A stretch of 64,000 nucleotides of DNA from Terriglobales bacterium (GCA_025934735.1 JAICWP010000004.1:124001-188000), one strand, 5' to 3'. Counted from the first letter of the stretch, positions 45,772 through 55,044 are shown. The notes: generated by a model from the letters alone, not told the origin. A program made the numbers and translations.

Positions 45772-47082
45772 GTGCTTACCCGCCGTGAACTGCTCTCTGG
45801 ACTCATCGCCGCCAGTGCCGCCGCTTCCCTCGCTGACCTCTCTTTTGCCCAAGACGCCCCGGCAGTTCGCATCAACGCCGCCCGCCTGCGGCAGAGCCTG
45901 GAAGGACTCAGCGTGTACGGCCGTCCTGCCGGCGGCAGCTTCGCCGACGGCGTCAGCCGCGTGGCTTACTCCGACGCCGATGTCGCCGGCCGCAAGTACG
46001 CCATGGACCTGATGCGCGCCGCTGGACTCGACCCGCGCATTGACACCGCCGGCAACATCACTGCTGTCCGCCAAGGCAGCCCCTCGCTTAAGCCCATTCT
46101 GTTCGGCTCCCACATTGATTCCGTTCCCAGCGGCGGCAACTTTGACGGCGATCTCGGTTCCCTGGCCGCCATCGAAATCATGCATACGCTAAAGGACCAC
46201 AACCTGACCACGCGCCATCCGTTGCAGGTTGTCATCTGGGAAAACGAAGAGGGCGGCCTGGTAGGTAGCCGCATCGCCGCGGGCGAGTCTCCGGACCCCG
46301 CGCGTCAGTACAACGGCATCCGGCTCGCCGATGGGCTGCGGAAAATTGGCGGGGACCCGGGCAAGCTCGACCAGGCGCGCATCGCGCCCGGCTCGTTTCG
46401 ATGCTATCTCGAGCTGCACATCGAACAGGGTGGCAATCTCGACAAAGCCGGCATCCCCATTGGCGTGGTCGAGGGCATCGTCAGCATTGACGAGTACGCC
46501 GTTGAGATTCGCGGGTTCGCTAATCACGCCGGCACCACGCCCATGCCCGAGCGCCACAATGCGCTGCTGGCCGCAGCCAAGCTCATCGAAGCCGTGCAGC
46601 AGGTGGTCACGCGGGAGCCCGGACGCCAGGTCGGCACAGTAGGCCATCTCGAGGTTTATCCCAACGCGACCAACGTTGTGCCTGGCCTGGTGAAGCACTC
46701 TCTCGAACTGCGCGATCTTTCGCCCGAGAAGCTCGCCCGCCTGGCCGAGCAAATTCGCCGGCAAGCCCAGCAGATTGCCCGCGAAACCAAAACGGAGATT
46801 ACGATCCGGCACCTGGAAAACGATCCGCCGGCCATGGCCAATCCGCAAATTCAAGCTCAGATCGAAGCGGCCGCCGCGGGCTTGGGCCTGAAAACCATGC
46901 GCCTGCCCAGCGGCGCCGGCCATGACGCGCAGATGATGGCCAAACTTGGCCCCATGGGGATGATCTTTGTGCCCAGCGTGGGCGGCATCAGCCATTCGCC
47001 CAAGGAATTCACCCGCTGGCCCGACTGCGCCAACGGCGCCAACGTGCTGCTACACACCATCCTCAGAATGGACAAAGCCTGA
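45772..47082 (+). CDS. Exported M20-type amidohydrolase (allantoate/N-carbamoyl-amino-acid hydrolase-like)
   Basis: A 436-residue zinc amidase. A Tat-like signal (TRRELLSGLIAASAAASL, about 3-20) precedes the catalytic domain. Metal-binding residues are in GSHIDSVPSGGNFDGDLG and WENEEGG; the lid/dimerisation domain contains ELHIEQGGNLDKAGIPIGVV in pieces and GFANHAGTTPMPERHN. The C-terminal metal ligand is in GGISHSPKE. Family members open N-carbamoyl or ureido bonds; substrate is not settled. An in-frame GTG-less ATG at 45739 is rejected because TATAAT would then be inside the gene. Confidence 0.9.
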   Translation: MLTRRELLSGLIAASAAASLADLSFAQDAPAVRINAARLRQSLEGLSVYGRPAGGSFADGVSRVAYSDADVAGRKYAMDLMRAAGLDPRIDTAGNITAVRQGSPSLKPILFGSHIDSVPSGGNFDGDLGSLAAIEIMHTLKDHNLTTRHPLQVVIWENEEGGLVGSRIAAGESPDPARQYNGIRLADGLRKIGGDPGKLDQARIAPGSFRCYLELHIEQGGNLDKAGIPIGVVEGIVSIDEYAVEIRGFANHAGTTPMPERHNALLAAAKLIEAVQQVVTREPGRQVGTVGHLEVYPNATNVVPGLVKHSLELRDLSPEKLARLAEQIRRQAQQIARETKTEITIRHLENDPPAMANPQIQAQIEAAAAGLGLKTMRLPSGAGHDAQMMAKLGPMGMIFVPSVGGISHSPKEFTRWPDCANGANVLLHTILRMDKA

Positions 47083-47177
47083 AACTCCCGAGGCTCCAGT
47101 CATCGTCCGCGGCGATATTTCCGGCGTTTGGGAGACAATTCCGGGTTCGCGGCGGCTAAAATCCTTGCAAGCCGCCG

Positions 47178-48188
47178 ATGACTGAGCGAAATACTTGTGC
47201 GGTTCAGATGGTCGTTTCAAGAACGGCTCTGCTGCTGGCGACCACCACAATTCTGCTTGCCACGGGTGTGTGGATTGCCATCGCCCGTCGTTCAACGCAA
47301 CAAGAGACGCAGCGAATCACTTGCATAACGTTAAGCGCCACGGGCAGGTTTTTGGCAGCCGGAACTTCCGCCGGCCAGGTCTACATCTGGGACAGAGAAC
47401 ACGCTCAACTACTTCGCAGGCTCAAGAGTCATGGAATTCTGAATGATCTGCGATTCAGTCCGGACGAGCGGGACTTGGCCATTGCCGATATTAATCTGAG
47501 CGTCGTACCAATTCAGGGATCGGATGGCTCTCAGCTTCTCCGCGAGGATGGAGCTAACTACGGCACCGCCCGATTCACCAGGGATGGACAGAAAATTCTG
47601 GTCGTCACCGGAAAAGGAGTCATCGAGGTTGTGGACGTTGCCACTCGAAGGACCACCTTCCGCGCATGTTGTTCAACCATTTATGGGGAGGTTGCGTTCA
47701 GTCCAGATGACGCATTGATCTTCAACGCTGGTCACCGCCCTGCTATTTGGGACATGCGCTCTGGGCATGTGGTTTCGCGGCTGACACAGGATCGGGAGTT
47801 CTATACCTTCGGCCCAGTGGTGCTCGATCCCTCACGCCGCTTGGTTTATATGGGTTCGCAGGACGGACGGGTATACGCATGGGATTTGGATACCAGCCAG
47901 TTACGCGCCAGATCCCCCACTCAACCCGGAGTGGGCGCGTACGTCAATACGATCGCACTCTTGCCCAACACCGGATGGGTGGCGCACGCAGCTTTCGGAG
48001 GTGGGGTTTGGCTGTGGAATCCGGATACTGGCGAAAGCCGAGAAATGTGGACCCCCCGGCCCACCAGCAACCTGCTATTCGACGCTTCCAGTAATTCCCT
48101 TGTCCTTGGCGCAAATGAGGGGACGGTCGAGTCTTGGAATGCGGTTGCGGGCACGCTGCGACAATCCTTGCGTTTGCCGAATCCATAG
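47178..48188 (+). CDS. Membrane-anchored WD40-like repeat protein
   Basis: A 336-residue protein with an N-terminal anchor (about 14-34) and a beta-propeller-like remainder. WD-type strand endings recur: VYIWDREHAQ, VYAWDLDTSQ and VWLWNPDTGE, with GH/D-type turns. At least five repeats are visible by eye, six to seven expected. It is probably an extracytoplasmic or periplasmic interaction platform. Partner unknown. Confidence 0.75.
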   Translation: MTERNTCAVQMVVSRTALLLATTTILLATGVWIAIARRSTQQETQRITCITLSATGRFLAAGTSAGQVYIWDREHAQLLRRLKSHGILNDLRFSPDERDLAIADINLSVVPIQGSDGSQLLREDGANYGTARFTRDGQKILVVTGKGVIEVVDVATRRTTFRACCSTIYGEVAFSPDDALIFNAGHRPAIWDMRSGHVVSRLTQDREFYTFGPVVLDPSRRLVYMGSQDGRVYAWDLDTSQLRARSPTQPGVGAYVNTIALLPNTGWVAHAAFGGGVWLWNPDTGESREMWTPRPTSNLLFDASSNSLVLGANEGTVESWNAVAGTLRQSLRLPNP

Positions 48189-48351
48189 GCCAATGTTGAA
48201 GGCTGCTCCACATGCGCCGCGTACGCATGGAGAAACGGCTTCCCAAGCTACTCGCCGCTGCTCCTCCCTGGGCAGTCACTGTCGTAACTTGGTGCGCTCC
48301 GCAGCCGCCCGCTAACATTCGCCTAAGCCACTGCAGGGGAGGTTTGTCGCT

Positions 48352-49068
48352 TTGGGGCGTCGCCGTCAGCCGCGCACGGAAGTTGCGCTTCGCGTGGAGC
48401 TTTGGGGTACGGACACGCAGGGCCATCCTTTCCTGGAAGTCGTCTGCACCGAAAATTTGAGTGACGCCGGGGCTCACCTCAAAGGCATTTGCATGCCGCT
48501 TCGTCCCGGCGACCTCGTCGGACTCAAATATAACGGGCGGCAATCCATGTTTCGGGTGGCGTGGGTGGGCGAGGAAGGCACCCCCTATGCCAGCCACGCG
48601 GGGCTGCGCGGCGCCACCACCGGCGCCTCCCTGTGGGACGTCAATTTGGCCTCTGCCGGACCCGATGGCTACACCGCTCCCTTGGCCGGAGACCGCCGTC
48701 ACCACCCGCGTTTTAGGTGCTTTATCAGTGCCCTGGTGCGAGTGCAGGGCTCACAGTTGCCGCTGTGGGGGCAAATTACCGATATCAGCCAGGGCGGTTG
48801 TTACGTGCAGCTTGCCGAGCCGCTCAAGGTGGGCACCAGAATCAGCCTGGAATTGCTGATGAAGCTGGCTAATCTGCGTGGCGAGGGTGTGGTTTGCAGT
48901 TCCCACGCCGGCCGTGGCATGGGAATCAAATTCGTGGAAATGACCAACGAATATCGTGATCAGGTACGGCAGTTCGTGAAGTGGTTCGCCGGCGCTGAAC
49001 CGGTTGCCAGCTCGGCTGAACCAGACAGCAAGGCCGCTCCCAGTTCCCCGCGCGGTGGTCCAAAGTGA
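48352..49068 (+). CDS. Two-PilZ-domain protein
   Basis: A 238-residue protein with two PilZ-like domains. The first (about 5-105) starts GRRRQPRTEVALRVELWG and has NLSDAGAHL. The second (about 112-215) starts RRHHPRFRCFI and has the D-x-S-x-x-G form (DISQGGCYV). RxxxR plus DxSxxG is the cyclic-di-GMP-binding signature, best matched in the second. TTG at 48352 is chosen from GGGGAGG 9 nt upstream. The stop overlaps the next PilZ gene (GTGA). Confidence 0.85.
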   Translation: MGRRRQPRTEVALRVELWGTDTQGHPFLEVVCTENLSDAGAHLKGICMPLRPGDLVGLKYNGRQSMFRVAWVGEEGTPYASHAGLRGATTGASLWDVNLASAGPDGYTAPLAGDRRHHPRFRCFISALVRVQGSQLPLWGQITDISQGGCYVQLAEPLKVGTRISLELLMKLANLRGEGVVCSSHAGRGMGIKFVEMTNEYRDQVRQFVKWFAGAEPVASSAEPDSKAAPSSPRGGPK

Positions 49069-49424
49069 CCTTCCGCTCTTCCGCCCGGGAAACTGCCGGG
49101 CCCACGCGCCAGCATAAGCTGCGGCGATACCGTCGATTCCCCATTGACGCCCGGGTGGCCGTATTCCGCTCCGGTCAGCCCCGGCCCTATCAGGGCCGCA
49201 GTCTGGGAATCAGCGAGGCCGGCATTTCTGCCCTGCTGGCGCTCGAGTTGGAAGTAGGCGAGTGCGTCAGCCTGAAGCTCACCCTGCCCGGCAGCGCTCA
49301 TCGCCTGGAGGTGCGGGCCTTGGTCCGCAACCGCAGCGGCGCCCGTTACGGGTTCGAATTCCTTACCCTCAGCGAACAGCAGCGTTCCGCGATTACGGAG
49401 TTTTGCGACGCCCAGGCCGAGTAA
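49065..49424 (+). CDS. Single PilZ-domain protein
   Basis: A 119-residue PilZ protein. The conserved LRRYRRFPIDARVAV and GRSLGISEAGISALL give the RxxxR region and a variant S-x-x-G motif (the D is replaced by L-G-I). The barrel ends RSGARYGFEFL. GTG at 49065 overlaps the two-PilZ gene by 4 nt, so they are made together. Possible c-di-GMP response at low stringency. Confidence 0.85.
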   Translation: MTFRSSARETAGPTRQHKLRRYRRFPIDARVAVFRSGQPRPYQGRSLGISEAGISALLALELEVGECVSLKLTLPGSAHRLEVRALVRNRSGARYGFEFLTLSEQQRSAITEFCDAQAE

Positions 49425-49538
49425 GGCCCGGTTTAGGTCACATTTGCACCCTGGTACCCCACCGCCAGCCAAAGATCCTGGAGTGAGTTGTTCCGCATAG
49501 CCCACAGGCGGGAGAGGGCAAAAACAGCCAATTTTACA

Positions 49539-49567
49539 TTGACTTATGACGAAACAGGGACTATTAT
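49539..49567 (+). promoter_or_regulatory. Sigma70-type promoter with long 5' leader
   Basis: TTGACT (49539-49544), 17-nt spacer, TATTAT (49562-49567). The start would be near 49574, leaving about 140 nt before ATG at 49715. The leader ends with the perfect palindrome CTTACGTAAG (49691-49700) just before the ribosome binding site. Confidence 0.65.
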
Positions 49568-49714
49568 GCTTGGTTCGTTGACAGGCTAAACAGTCCTCTG
49601 TAGGGGCCCAAAGCCTCGGGCAAAAAGTCTTTGTTTGTGATGTGAATCCTTCAACCGGCCCGGCGAATCCAAGTGTAGTACACAACTAATCTTACGTAAG
49701 AGGCGGGACTTATC

Positions 49715-49942
49715 ATGGCTAAGCGACGCGGAAATCCGAACTGGGGTAAGCCCGAGCCGATTGGGCCGATTACCCCGACCATCACCGAGTTCGAACAGGT
49801 GGTGAAGGAGTATAAACTCCAACCCGATCAGTACTTGCGCTCTACCCGGCTGCGTGAGTGGGCGCGCCGCAACAAGAATTCCAAGTACATCCCCGAACCG
49901 TTGCTGGAAGCCTGGGGGTTTGAGATCGAGTCCACGCTGTAA
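49715..49942 (+). CDS. Small conserved-looking basic protein, function unknown
   Basis: A 75-residue protein opening MAKRRGNPNWGKPEPIGPI, then a helical and basic body (YLRSTRLREWARRNKNSKY) ending with WGFEIESTL. It has a clear promoter and terminator and a GAGGCGGG ribosome binding site, so it is well expressed. The composition suits a nucleic-acid-binding protein. I do not know the family. Confidence 0.8.
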   Translation: MAKRRGNPNWGKPEPIGPITPTITEFEQVVKEYKLQPDQYLRSTRLREWARRNKNSKYIPEPLLEAWGFEIESTL

Positions 49943-49968
49943 GCCGTTCCCAGTTCTCTCAGCTTTAG

Positions 49969-49994
49969 AAAGGGTCGCGCAGGCGGCCCTTTTT
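49969..49994 (+). terminator. Rho-independent terminator
   Basis: AAAGGGTCGC, loop GCAG, GCGGCCCTTT and a short T run form a 10-bp hairpin with one G-U pair, 26 nt after the stop at 49942. Confidence 0.8.
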
Positions 49995-50045
49995 CATTTG
50001 GCGGCTCCAATTCCCAAAACCACGGCTCGGCTGCATTTCTGGCTG

Positions 50046-50051
50046 TATATT
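50046..50051 (+). promoter_or_regulatory. -10-like element, probable leaderless start of the Nudix gene
   Basis: TATATT is followed by 7 nt (GTTCGGC) and ATG at 50059; no Shine-Dalgarno. Confidence 0.4.
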
Positions 50052-50058
50052 GTTCGGC

Positions 50059-50631
50059 ATGGCTCAGAAAACAAGCAAGATAAAGCGGGGGCGGGTCCTG
50101 AGCTCCCGCGTGGTGTTTCGGGGGCCGGTATTTTATGTCAGCTCCGATCGGGTCAAGGAACCAGGCGGCATCGTCGCCCGGCGAGACATCATTCGCCACC
50201 CCGGCTCAGTGGTTATCCTGGCCGTGGACAATTCCGGTCCCCAGCTCCGGGTTCTGCTTGCACGCCAATACCGCTACGCCGCCGGCCAACGGCTCTGGGA
50301 GCTGCCGGCGGGCCGTATTGACCCCGGCGAGAAGCCTCTGGCTGCGGCCAAGCGGGAACTCCTGGAGGAGACTGGGTACAGCGCCGGCCATTGGAAAAAG
50401 GCGCTTTTCTATTACGCCAGCCCCGGCTTTCTCGATGAAACCATGGCCATCTACATGGCTTCCGGCTTGCGGGAGGGCCAAGCACAGCCGGAGGAGGATG
50501 AACTCATCCAAATCCGTCTCTTCAGTTTGCCGGCAGCGGTGCGCATGGTGATGAATGGGAGCATTCAGGATGGAAAAACGATCGCGGGTGTGCTCTGGCT
50601 TAAACAGTCCAGGAGTGGCCGGCGCTCCTGA
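50059..50631 (+). CDS. Nudix hydrolase (ADP-ribose pyrophosphatase-like)
   Basis: A 190-residue Nudix enzyme. The Nudix box is complete (G-x5-E-x7-REL-x-EE-x-G, GRIDPGEKPLAAAKRELLEE at about 84-103). The upstream LLARQYRYAAGQRLWELPAG is typical of the ADP-ribose/ADP-sugar pyrophosphatase branch. Loop YYASPGFLDETMAIYMA fits NudF-like members. ATG at 50059 is preferred over the TTG at 50050. Confidence 0.92.
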   Translation: MAQKTSKIKRGRVLSSRVVFRGPVFYVSSDRVKEPGGIVARRDIIRHPGSVVILAVDNSGPQLRVLLARQYRYAAGQRLWELPAGRIDPGEKPLAAAKRELLEETGYSAGHWKKALFYYASPGFLDETMAIYMASGLREGQAQPEEDELIQIRLFSLPAAVRMVMNGSIQDGKTIAGVLWLKQSRSGRRS

Positions 50632-50649
50632 TCTTGCCTGTGTACTAAG

Positions 50650-50678
50650 TTGACAATGAAGCGGCAAAGTCTCAAAAT
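50650..50678 (+). promoter_or_regulatory. Promoter of the cold-shock gene with long leader
   Basis: Perfect TTGACA (50650-50655), 17-nt spacer, CAAAAT (50673-50678). It predicts a leader of nearly 150 nt, the size usual for cspA-type mRNAs, which control cold induction through structured leaders. Confidence 0.5.
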
Positions 50679-50832
50679 GGGAATAGCTTCTAACCAGGAT
50701 CACGTTCCAGTCGGCAAGGCGGGGAGTTCGACTTCCTCTTACTCTTACATCTGGGCGGGTAGGCCTGGGTTGAGGTAGATTTGTGTCCTGCGTGCTCGGG
50801 CACGCAGACGCCTAGTTCGGAGGAAGACGTAA

Positions 50833-51039
50833 GTGTCTCGTATTAAAGGAACAGTCAAGTGGTTTAACAATGCCAAGGGCTTCGGATTCATCGGCCGCGA
50901 CGATGGACCGGATGTCTTCGTTCACTACAGCGCCATCACTTCCGAGGGCTACAAGAGCCTGCAGGAAGGTGATCAAGTGGAGTTTGAAATCGTCCAAGGC
51001 CAGAAGGGTCCACAGGCCGGTGAAGTTGTCAAAGTGTAA
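50833..51039 (+). CDS. cspA: Cold-shock-domain protein
   Basis: A 68-residue CSD protein, single-stranded nucleic acid chaperone. Both RNP motifs are present: KGFGFIGRD (RNP1) and VFVHYSAI (RNP2). GTG at 50833 follows GGAGGAAGACGTAA. It has its own promoter with a long leader and a strong terminator, so it is monocistronic. Confidence 0.97.
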   Translation: MSRIKGTVKWFNNAKGFGFIGRDDGPDVFVHYSAITSEGYKSLQEGDQVEFEIVQGQKGPQAGEVVKV

Positions 51040-51063
51040 ACCGTTAACTGCAGCTGCATCTCT

Positions 51064-51093
51064 AAAACCCAGCCATTCCAGGCTGGGTTTCTT
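51064..51093 (+). terminator. Rho-independent terminator of the cold-shock gene
   Basis: AAACCCAGCC, loop ATTCCA, GGCTGGGTTT, then TTCTT-type tail: a perfect 10-bp stem 26 nt after the stop at 51039. Confidence 0.85.
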
Positions 51094-51162
51094 CTTGCCC
51101 AAAAAACCGTGTTCTTGCCGGAGGGCTACAATCTGGTTTGACCGAGTGTTGCTGATGGCAAC

Positions 51163-52935
51163 ATGGACAACAAAGCCATAGCCGGAATTCTCTACGAAAC
51201 CGCCGATTTGATGGAAATCAACGGCGATGACTCCTTCCGCATTCGCTCCTATCGCAATGCAGCTGAAGCTATCGAAGGCCTGCCGCAAGCTGTAGAACAG
51301 CTCATCTGCGAGCCCAAAAAACTGCTGGAAGTGCCCGGAATCGGCAAAAGCATGGCGGAGAAGCTGCAGGAAATCTGCAAAGAAGGCAAGCTCTCCCTGC
51401 ATAGCCAACTCCTGGAGAAGTACCGTCCTTCCATGCTGGAGTTGCTGAAAATCCAGGGCTTAGGACCGAAAACCATTTCCCTGATCTGGAGCGCCTACAA
51501 AGTTTCTGACCTGCAAGGGGTGGAGAAGTTGGCGCGAGAAGGCAAACTGCACGAGTTGCCGCGCTTGGGCGAAAAGCAGGAACAGAAAATCCTGAAATCC
51601 ATTGAGGATTACCGCCGCATTGCCGGGCGCTTCTGCCTGGATGACGCGGACAAAATCGCCCAGAAACTGACCGAACACCTCACCGGCTTGGCAGGAGTGG
51701 ACAAGGTGACGCCCGCCGGTTCCCTGCGCCGCGGACGAGACACCGTGGGCGACCTCGACATCCTGGTCACCGGAAATTGCTGCAGCAACCAGCAGCAGCG
51801 CGACGCGGTGATTGAGAAGATTGTCAACTTTCCCGGCATCCGGGACGTGATCGGGCGGGGCGAGAATAAGGTCAGCTTCCGGATGCGCAGTGGCATGCAA
51901 GTGGACGTGCGGCTGCTGCCGCCTGAGTCCTTCGGGGCCGCCATGCAGTACTTTACCGGCTCCAAATCGCACAATGTGGCCCTGCGCCAGCGCGCCCTGA
52001 AGATGGGGTACACCCTCAGTGAGTACGGGCTCGATGAACTTCCGCCCAAAGCCGGGTCTGATGGAGAGCCCGGGCCAGGCGGCAAGCGCGTTGCCGGCAG
52101 AACGGAAGAGGAAATCTACGCCCAGCTCAAGCTGGACTACATTCCACCTGAATTGCGCGAGAACTGCGGCGAAATCGAGGCCGCTGCCGAGCACCGGCTT
52201 CCCCAGTTGGTCACAGTGGAAGACCTGCAAGGCGACGTGCACATGCACACGGTCGAAACCGATGGGAGATGCACCATCGAGGAAATGGCGGAAGCCGCTC
52301 GCGAGCGCGGCTACAAATACATGGCCATCACCGACCACTCCAAGAACCTGGCCTTCGCCAACGGGCTGGACGACGCGCGCGCCCTCAAGCACATCGAGAA
52401 AATCCGCAAGGCTGACGATGAGATGAAAGGCATTAAGGTCTTCGCCGGCATTGAGGTGGATATCCTTGCGGATGGCGAACTGGACCTTTCCGACGCGGTG
52501 CTGAAAGAGATGGATTTGGTGATCGCCAGCGTGCACTCCGCCTTCAACCAAGAGGCGTCCAAAATGACGGAGCGCCTGCTGCGGGCGGTGAATAATCCGC
52601 ACGTTTCCTTAATTGGGCACCCCACCGGCCGCATCCTGCTGCGGCGTGACGCCTACCTTTTTGATATGGAAGCGGTGCTCAATGCGGCCGCCCAGAACCG
52701 AGTGGCGATGGAGCTGAACGCCTATCCCGACCGCCTCGACTTATGCGACCGCCATCTGCGCATGGCCAAAGAGCGCGGTGTAAAAATAGTGATCAATACG
52801 GACTCCCACCACGCATCGCATATGGAAAAAGTCCGTTACGGGGTGTTGCAGGCGCGCCGGGCATGGCTGACGCCGGGGGACGTGCTCAACACTCTGCCGG
52901 TGGAGGAATTTGCCCGGGCCATGAAGCGGGCCTGA
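51163..52935 (+). CDS. polX: DNA polymerase/3'-5' exonuclease PolX
   Basis: A 590-residue family X polymerase fused to a PHP exonuclease. The N-terminal HhH part (about 5-100; VPGIGKSMAEKLQEI) precedes the fingers/palm with GDLDILVTG (catalytic Asp pair, about 195) and MQVDVRLLP (third Asp). The C-terminal PHP domain starts GDVHMHTVETDGRCT (about 362) and has MAITDHSKNL, GIEVDILADG and NTDSHHASHM. It suits base-excision repair gap filling. A -10-like TACAAT lies at 51127-51132; no Shine-Dalgarno is evident before ATG at 51163. Confidence 0.94.
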   Translation: MDNKAIAGILYETADLMEINGDDSFRIRSYRNAAEAIEGLPQAVEQLICEPKKLLEVPGIGKSMAEKLQEICKEGKLSLHSQLLEKYRPSMLELLKIQGLGPKTISLIWSAYKVSDLQGVEKLAREGKLHELPRLGEKQEQKILKSIEDYRRIAGRFCLDDADKIAQKLTEHLTGLAGVDKVTPAGSLRRGRDTVGDLDILVTGNCCSNQQQRDAVIEKIVNFPGIRDVIGRGENKVSFRMRSGMQVDVRLLPPESFGAAMQYFTGSKSHNVALRQRALKMGYTLSEYGLDELPPKAGSDGEPGPGGKRVAGRTEEEIYAQLKLDYIPPELRENCGEIEAAAEHRLPQLVTVEDLQGDVHMHTVETDGRCTIEEMAEAARERGYKYMAITDHSKNLAFANGLDDARALKHIEKIRKADDEMKGIKVFAGIEVDILADGELDLSDAVLKEMDLVIASVHSAFNQEASKMTERLLRAVNNPHVSLIGHPTGRILLRRDAYLFDMEAVLNAAAQNRVAMELNAYPDRLDLCDRHLRMAKERGVKIVINTDSHHASHMEKVRYGVLQARRAWLTPGDVLNTLPVEEFARAMKRA

Positions 52936-52970
52936 ACCACGGGGCAAGAATCGGCATCTCAGGAGGAGTT

Positions 52971-53654
52971 ATGGACGACCCGAAAGCCAGTCCGACACCA
53001 CCGCCACAGCCCTCGCGTCAACCGGGTGCCGCACCGCCTCGCCCTTCCGGGCAGCCGGGCACGGTGCCCACTCCGCGTCCGCCGGCTGCGCCTGCCGCCC
53101 GCCAGCCCTACGACATTCCAACTTTGGGTGAGGAGTTCGACCGCCCCAAGCGGACCCTCCCCCCGGCACAGATCGTCGCTATTGCCCTGGCCGGGGTGGC
53201 TATTGTGGTGGCTATTGTGATGTACGTGGAGCGTTACAAGCCGGTTTCCGCCGGCAGCCTGGGGGACGTGGCCTCGGTGGAACTGGCCGACCACAATAGC
53301 GTGCTCGTAGCGATCAATGTAACGGTGCGTAACATCGGGCAAAAGCCGCTGTGGATTCATGAGATTCAGGCGGGAGTGGATACTGACAAGGGCAAATTCA
53401 CCGACCACGCCGCCAGCGCGGTGGACTTCGAGCGCTATTACCAGGCCTATCCCACGCTCAAGCAGCACGCGCTACCCGCGCTGATGCCGGAAATGAAAAT
53501 TGCTCCGGGCGGCGAGCAGCAAGGGACGGTCATCGTCAGCTTCCCGGTCAATGAAGACACGTTCAACAAACGCAAGTCTCTGAGCGTAACGGTTGAGCCC
53601 TACGACCAGCGCACGCTAGTGCTGACCAGCGGCAATGCCGCCGAAGGAAAGTGA
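52971..53654 (+). CDS. Membrane protein with Pro-rich N-terminus, unknown
   Basis: A 227-residue product. The first 60 residues are Pro/Ala/Ser/Gln-rich (PPPQPSRQPGAAPPRPSG and the like), then one transmembrane helix (about 66-86) and a C-terminal beta-sandwich-like domain (NVTVRNIGQKPLWIHEIQAG; GTVIVSFPVNEDTF). It is probably a DUF2393-like or similar extracytoplasmic domain, but the family call is not secure. AGGAGGAG precedes the ATG; it follows polX by 35 nt and may be co-transcribed. Confidence 0.78.
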   Translation: MDDPKASPTPPPQPSRQPGAAPPRPSGQPGTVPTPRPPAAPAARQPYDIPTLGEEFDRPKRTLPPAQIVAIALAGVAIVVAIVMYVERYKPVSAGSLGDVASVELADHNSVLVAINVTVRNIGQKPLWIHEIQAGVDTDKGKFTDHAASAVDFERYYQAYPTLKQHALPALMPEMKIAPGGEQQGTVIVSFPVNEDTFNKRKSLSVTVEPYDQRTLVLTSGNAAEGK

Positions 53655-53701
53655 ATGGACGAATCGTTGCGCGGGGCTGCTTCTCGCTTGGGACTCTGCA
53701 G

Positions 53702-54835
53702 CTAAGTTCCTGTATTTACGCTGGCGAGCTGGGTTAGCAGCCGCACGAGCTGGCTTTGTCGCACCGTTCCTGTTTTGCGATAAATATTAGCCAGCTGAGT
53801 CTTGATAGTGTTCGCAGTTACTCCGATCAGCTCCCCAATCGCCAGTGGCGTATGGCCATCAGCCAACAGAAGCGCCACTCTACATTCGGCGGCTGTCATG
53901 CCGAACAGTGCCTGCAGGATCTCGGATGCGGGCCGGATGCGTCGCGAAGGATCGGCCACGAAAACTATGGCCGAAACGTCCTTGGTGGAGTCGAAATTGA
54001 TACCGCGGGCAGGCGTGACCAGCACCTGCAGAGGCGCGCCCCCAGAGCGCGAGACCAGCATGCCTCCGGCTGGCCGAAAGCCTTTTCCCGCGGTCAGCAC
54101 ACCGGCCAGGGTGATTAATGTTTCCAGCTGGCCGTGGTCCGCCGGCAATTTTGCGCAAAGCCTGCCTCCGGCCCTTGTCAGGCCATCGTTCCTCTCTAGT
54201 AAGTGTTCAGCAGCCCGGTTGCACGAGAGAATCCGCCCGTTCGCGCCGATCAAAATAATAGCAACCGCCACAGCATCCAGGGCAGCCGCCAGGCTCTCGC
54301 TCCGGCTTTTCAGGTCGGCGAGTTGGAGGTGAATTTTGAAGGCTTGCTTAAGATGGGGCGTAAGAAATCGCAGCAGCTCGCGGCTTGCATTATCGAACGG
54401 GTTCGCGTTCGTTCCCCGATACACACCGAGATTGGTTATGCGAGAAGTCGATTGTTCGACGACGCTCCACAGCGCATGTCCCATGTCATGATGGCGCAGG
54501 AAATCGCTGTAAAACTCGCTGCACCGCAGTTCTTGCACCGGGCAGATTTGTTCCGACGTGCCCAGCCACCCAGAATATGTAACGGCATGTGCCCGCTGAT
54601 ACCACAGGTCGCGCGCACCGTAGTATTCGGCATACAGCCGGCTCATGTCCTCGCTGACTCCAAATTGCATGGAGACGGAGTGCTGCTCGCAATGCATATC
54701 GTGCATCAGGATTGCGGCTTGGTTGCCGCCTGTGGCAGAGACGATCTCCTGCAGGAAAACTGACCACAAAGCAGGATCGGCGGCAGCGTCATAGATGCTG
54801 GCCAGGAGATTGGAAAGCGCCTTAGCGGATGGCAT
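53702..54835 (-). CDS. LuxR-family transcriptional regulator with PAS-like domain
   Basis: A 377-residue regulator. The N-terminal part (about 1-170) has no clear family, rich in His and Cys (MHDMHCEQHSVSM). A PAS-like segment is at about 185-290 (AVAIILIGANGRILSCNRAA). The C-terminal HTH (about 312-372) shows GMTAAECRVALLLADGHT, then IGVTANTIKTQLANIYRKTG, the LuxR recognition helix. The gene is divergent from the secreted protein at 55045, a possible target. Confidence 0.85.
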   Translation of the reverse strand: MPSAKALSNLLASIYDAAADPALWSVFLQEIVSATGGNQAAILMHDMHCEQHSVSMQFGVSEDMSRLYAEYYGARDLWYQRAHAVTYSGWLGTSEQICPVQELRCSEFYSDFLRHHDMGHALWSVVEQSTSRITNLGVYRGTNANPFDNASRELLRFLTPHLKQAFKIHLQLADLKSRSESLAAALDAVAVAIILIGANGRILSCNRAAEHLLERNDGLTRAGGRLCAKLPADHGQLETLITLAGVLTAGKGFRPAGGMLVSRSGGAPLQVLVTPARGINFDSTKDVSAIVFVADPSRRIRPASEILQALFGMTAAECRVALLLADGHTPLAIGELIGVTANTIKTQLANIYRKTGTVRQSQLVRLLTQLASVNTGT

Positions 54836-55044
54836 GAGGGTACCTGCACTTACTGGGTGCCCTACTCGTGGTGAGGGATATTACCCTTCCCTTCCCATGA
54901 CCGCAACCACAATCTCACCCGTTTGGGTGATGACATCCAGGATATTCGGCTGCATACTCTTCCGCGGTCGGAAACTCACGCCGGAAAACAGTGGTAAAGG
55001 GCGGATTTGGCCTGCAAGTGCACGTTTCGACGGAGAGATTAACT

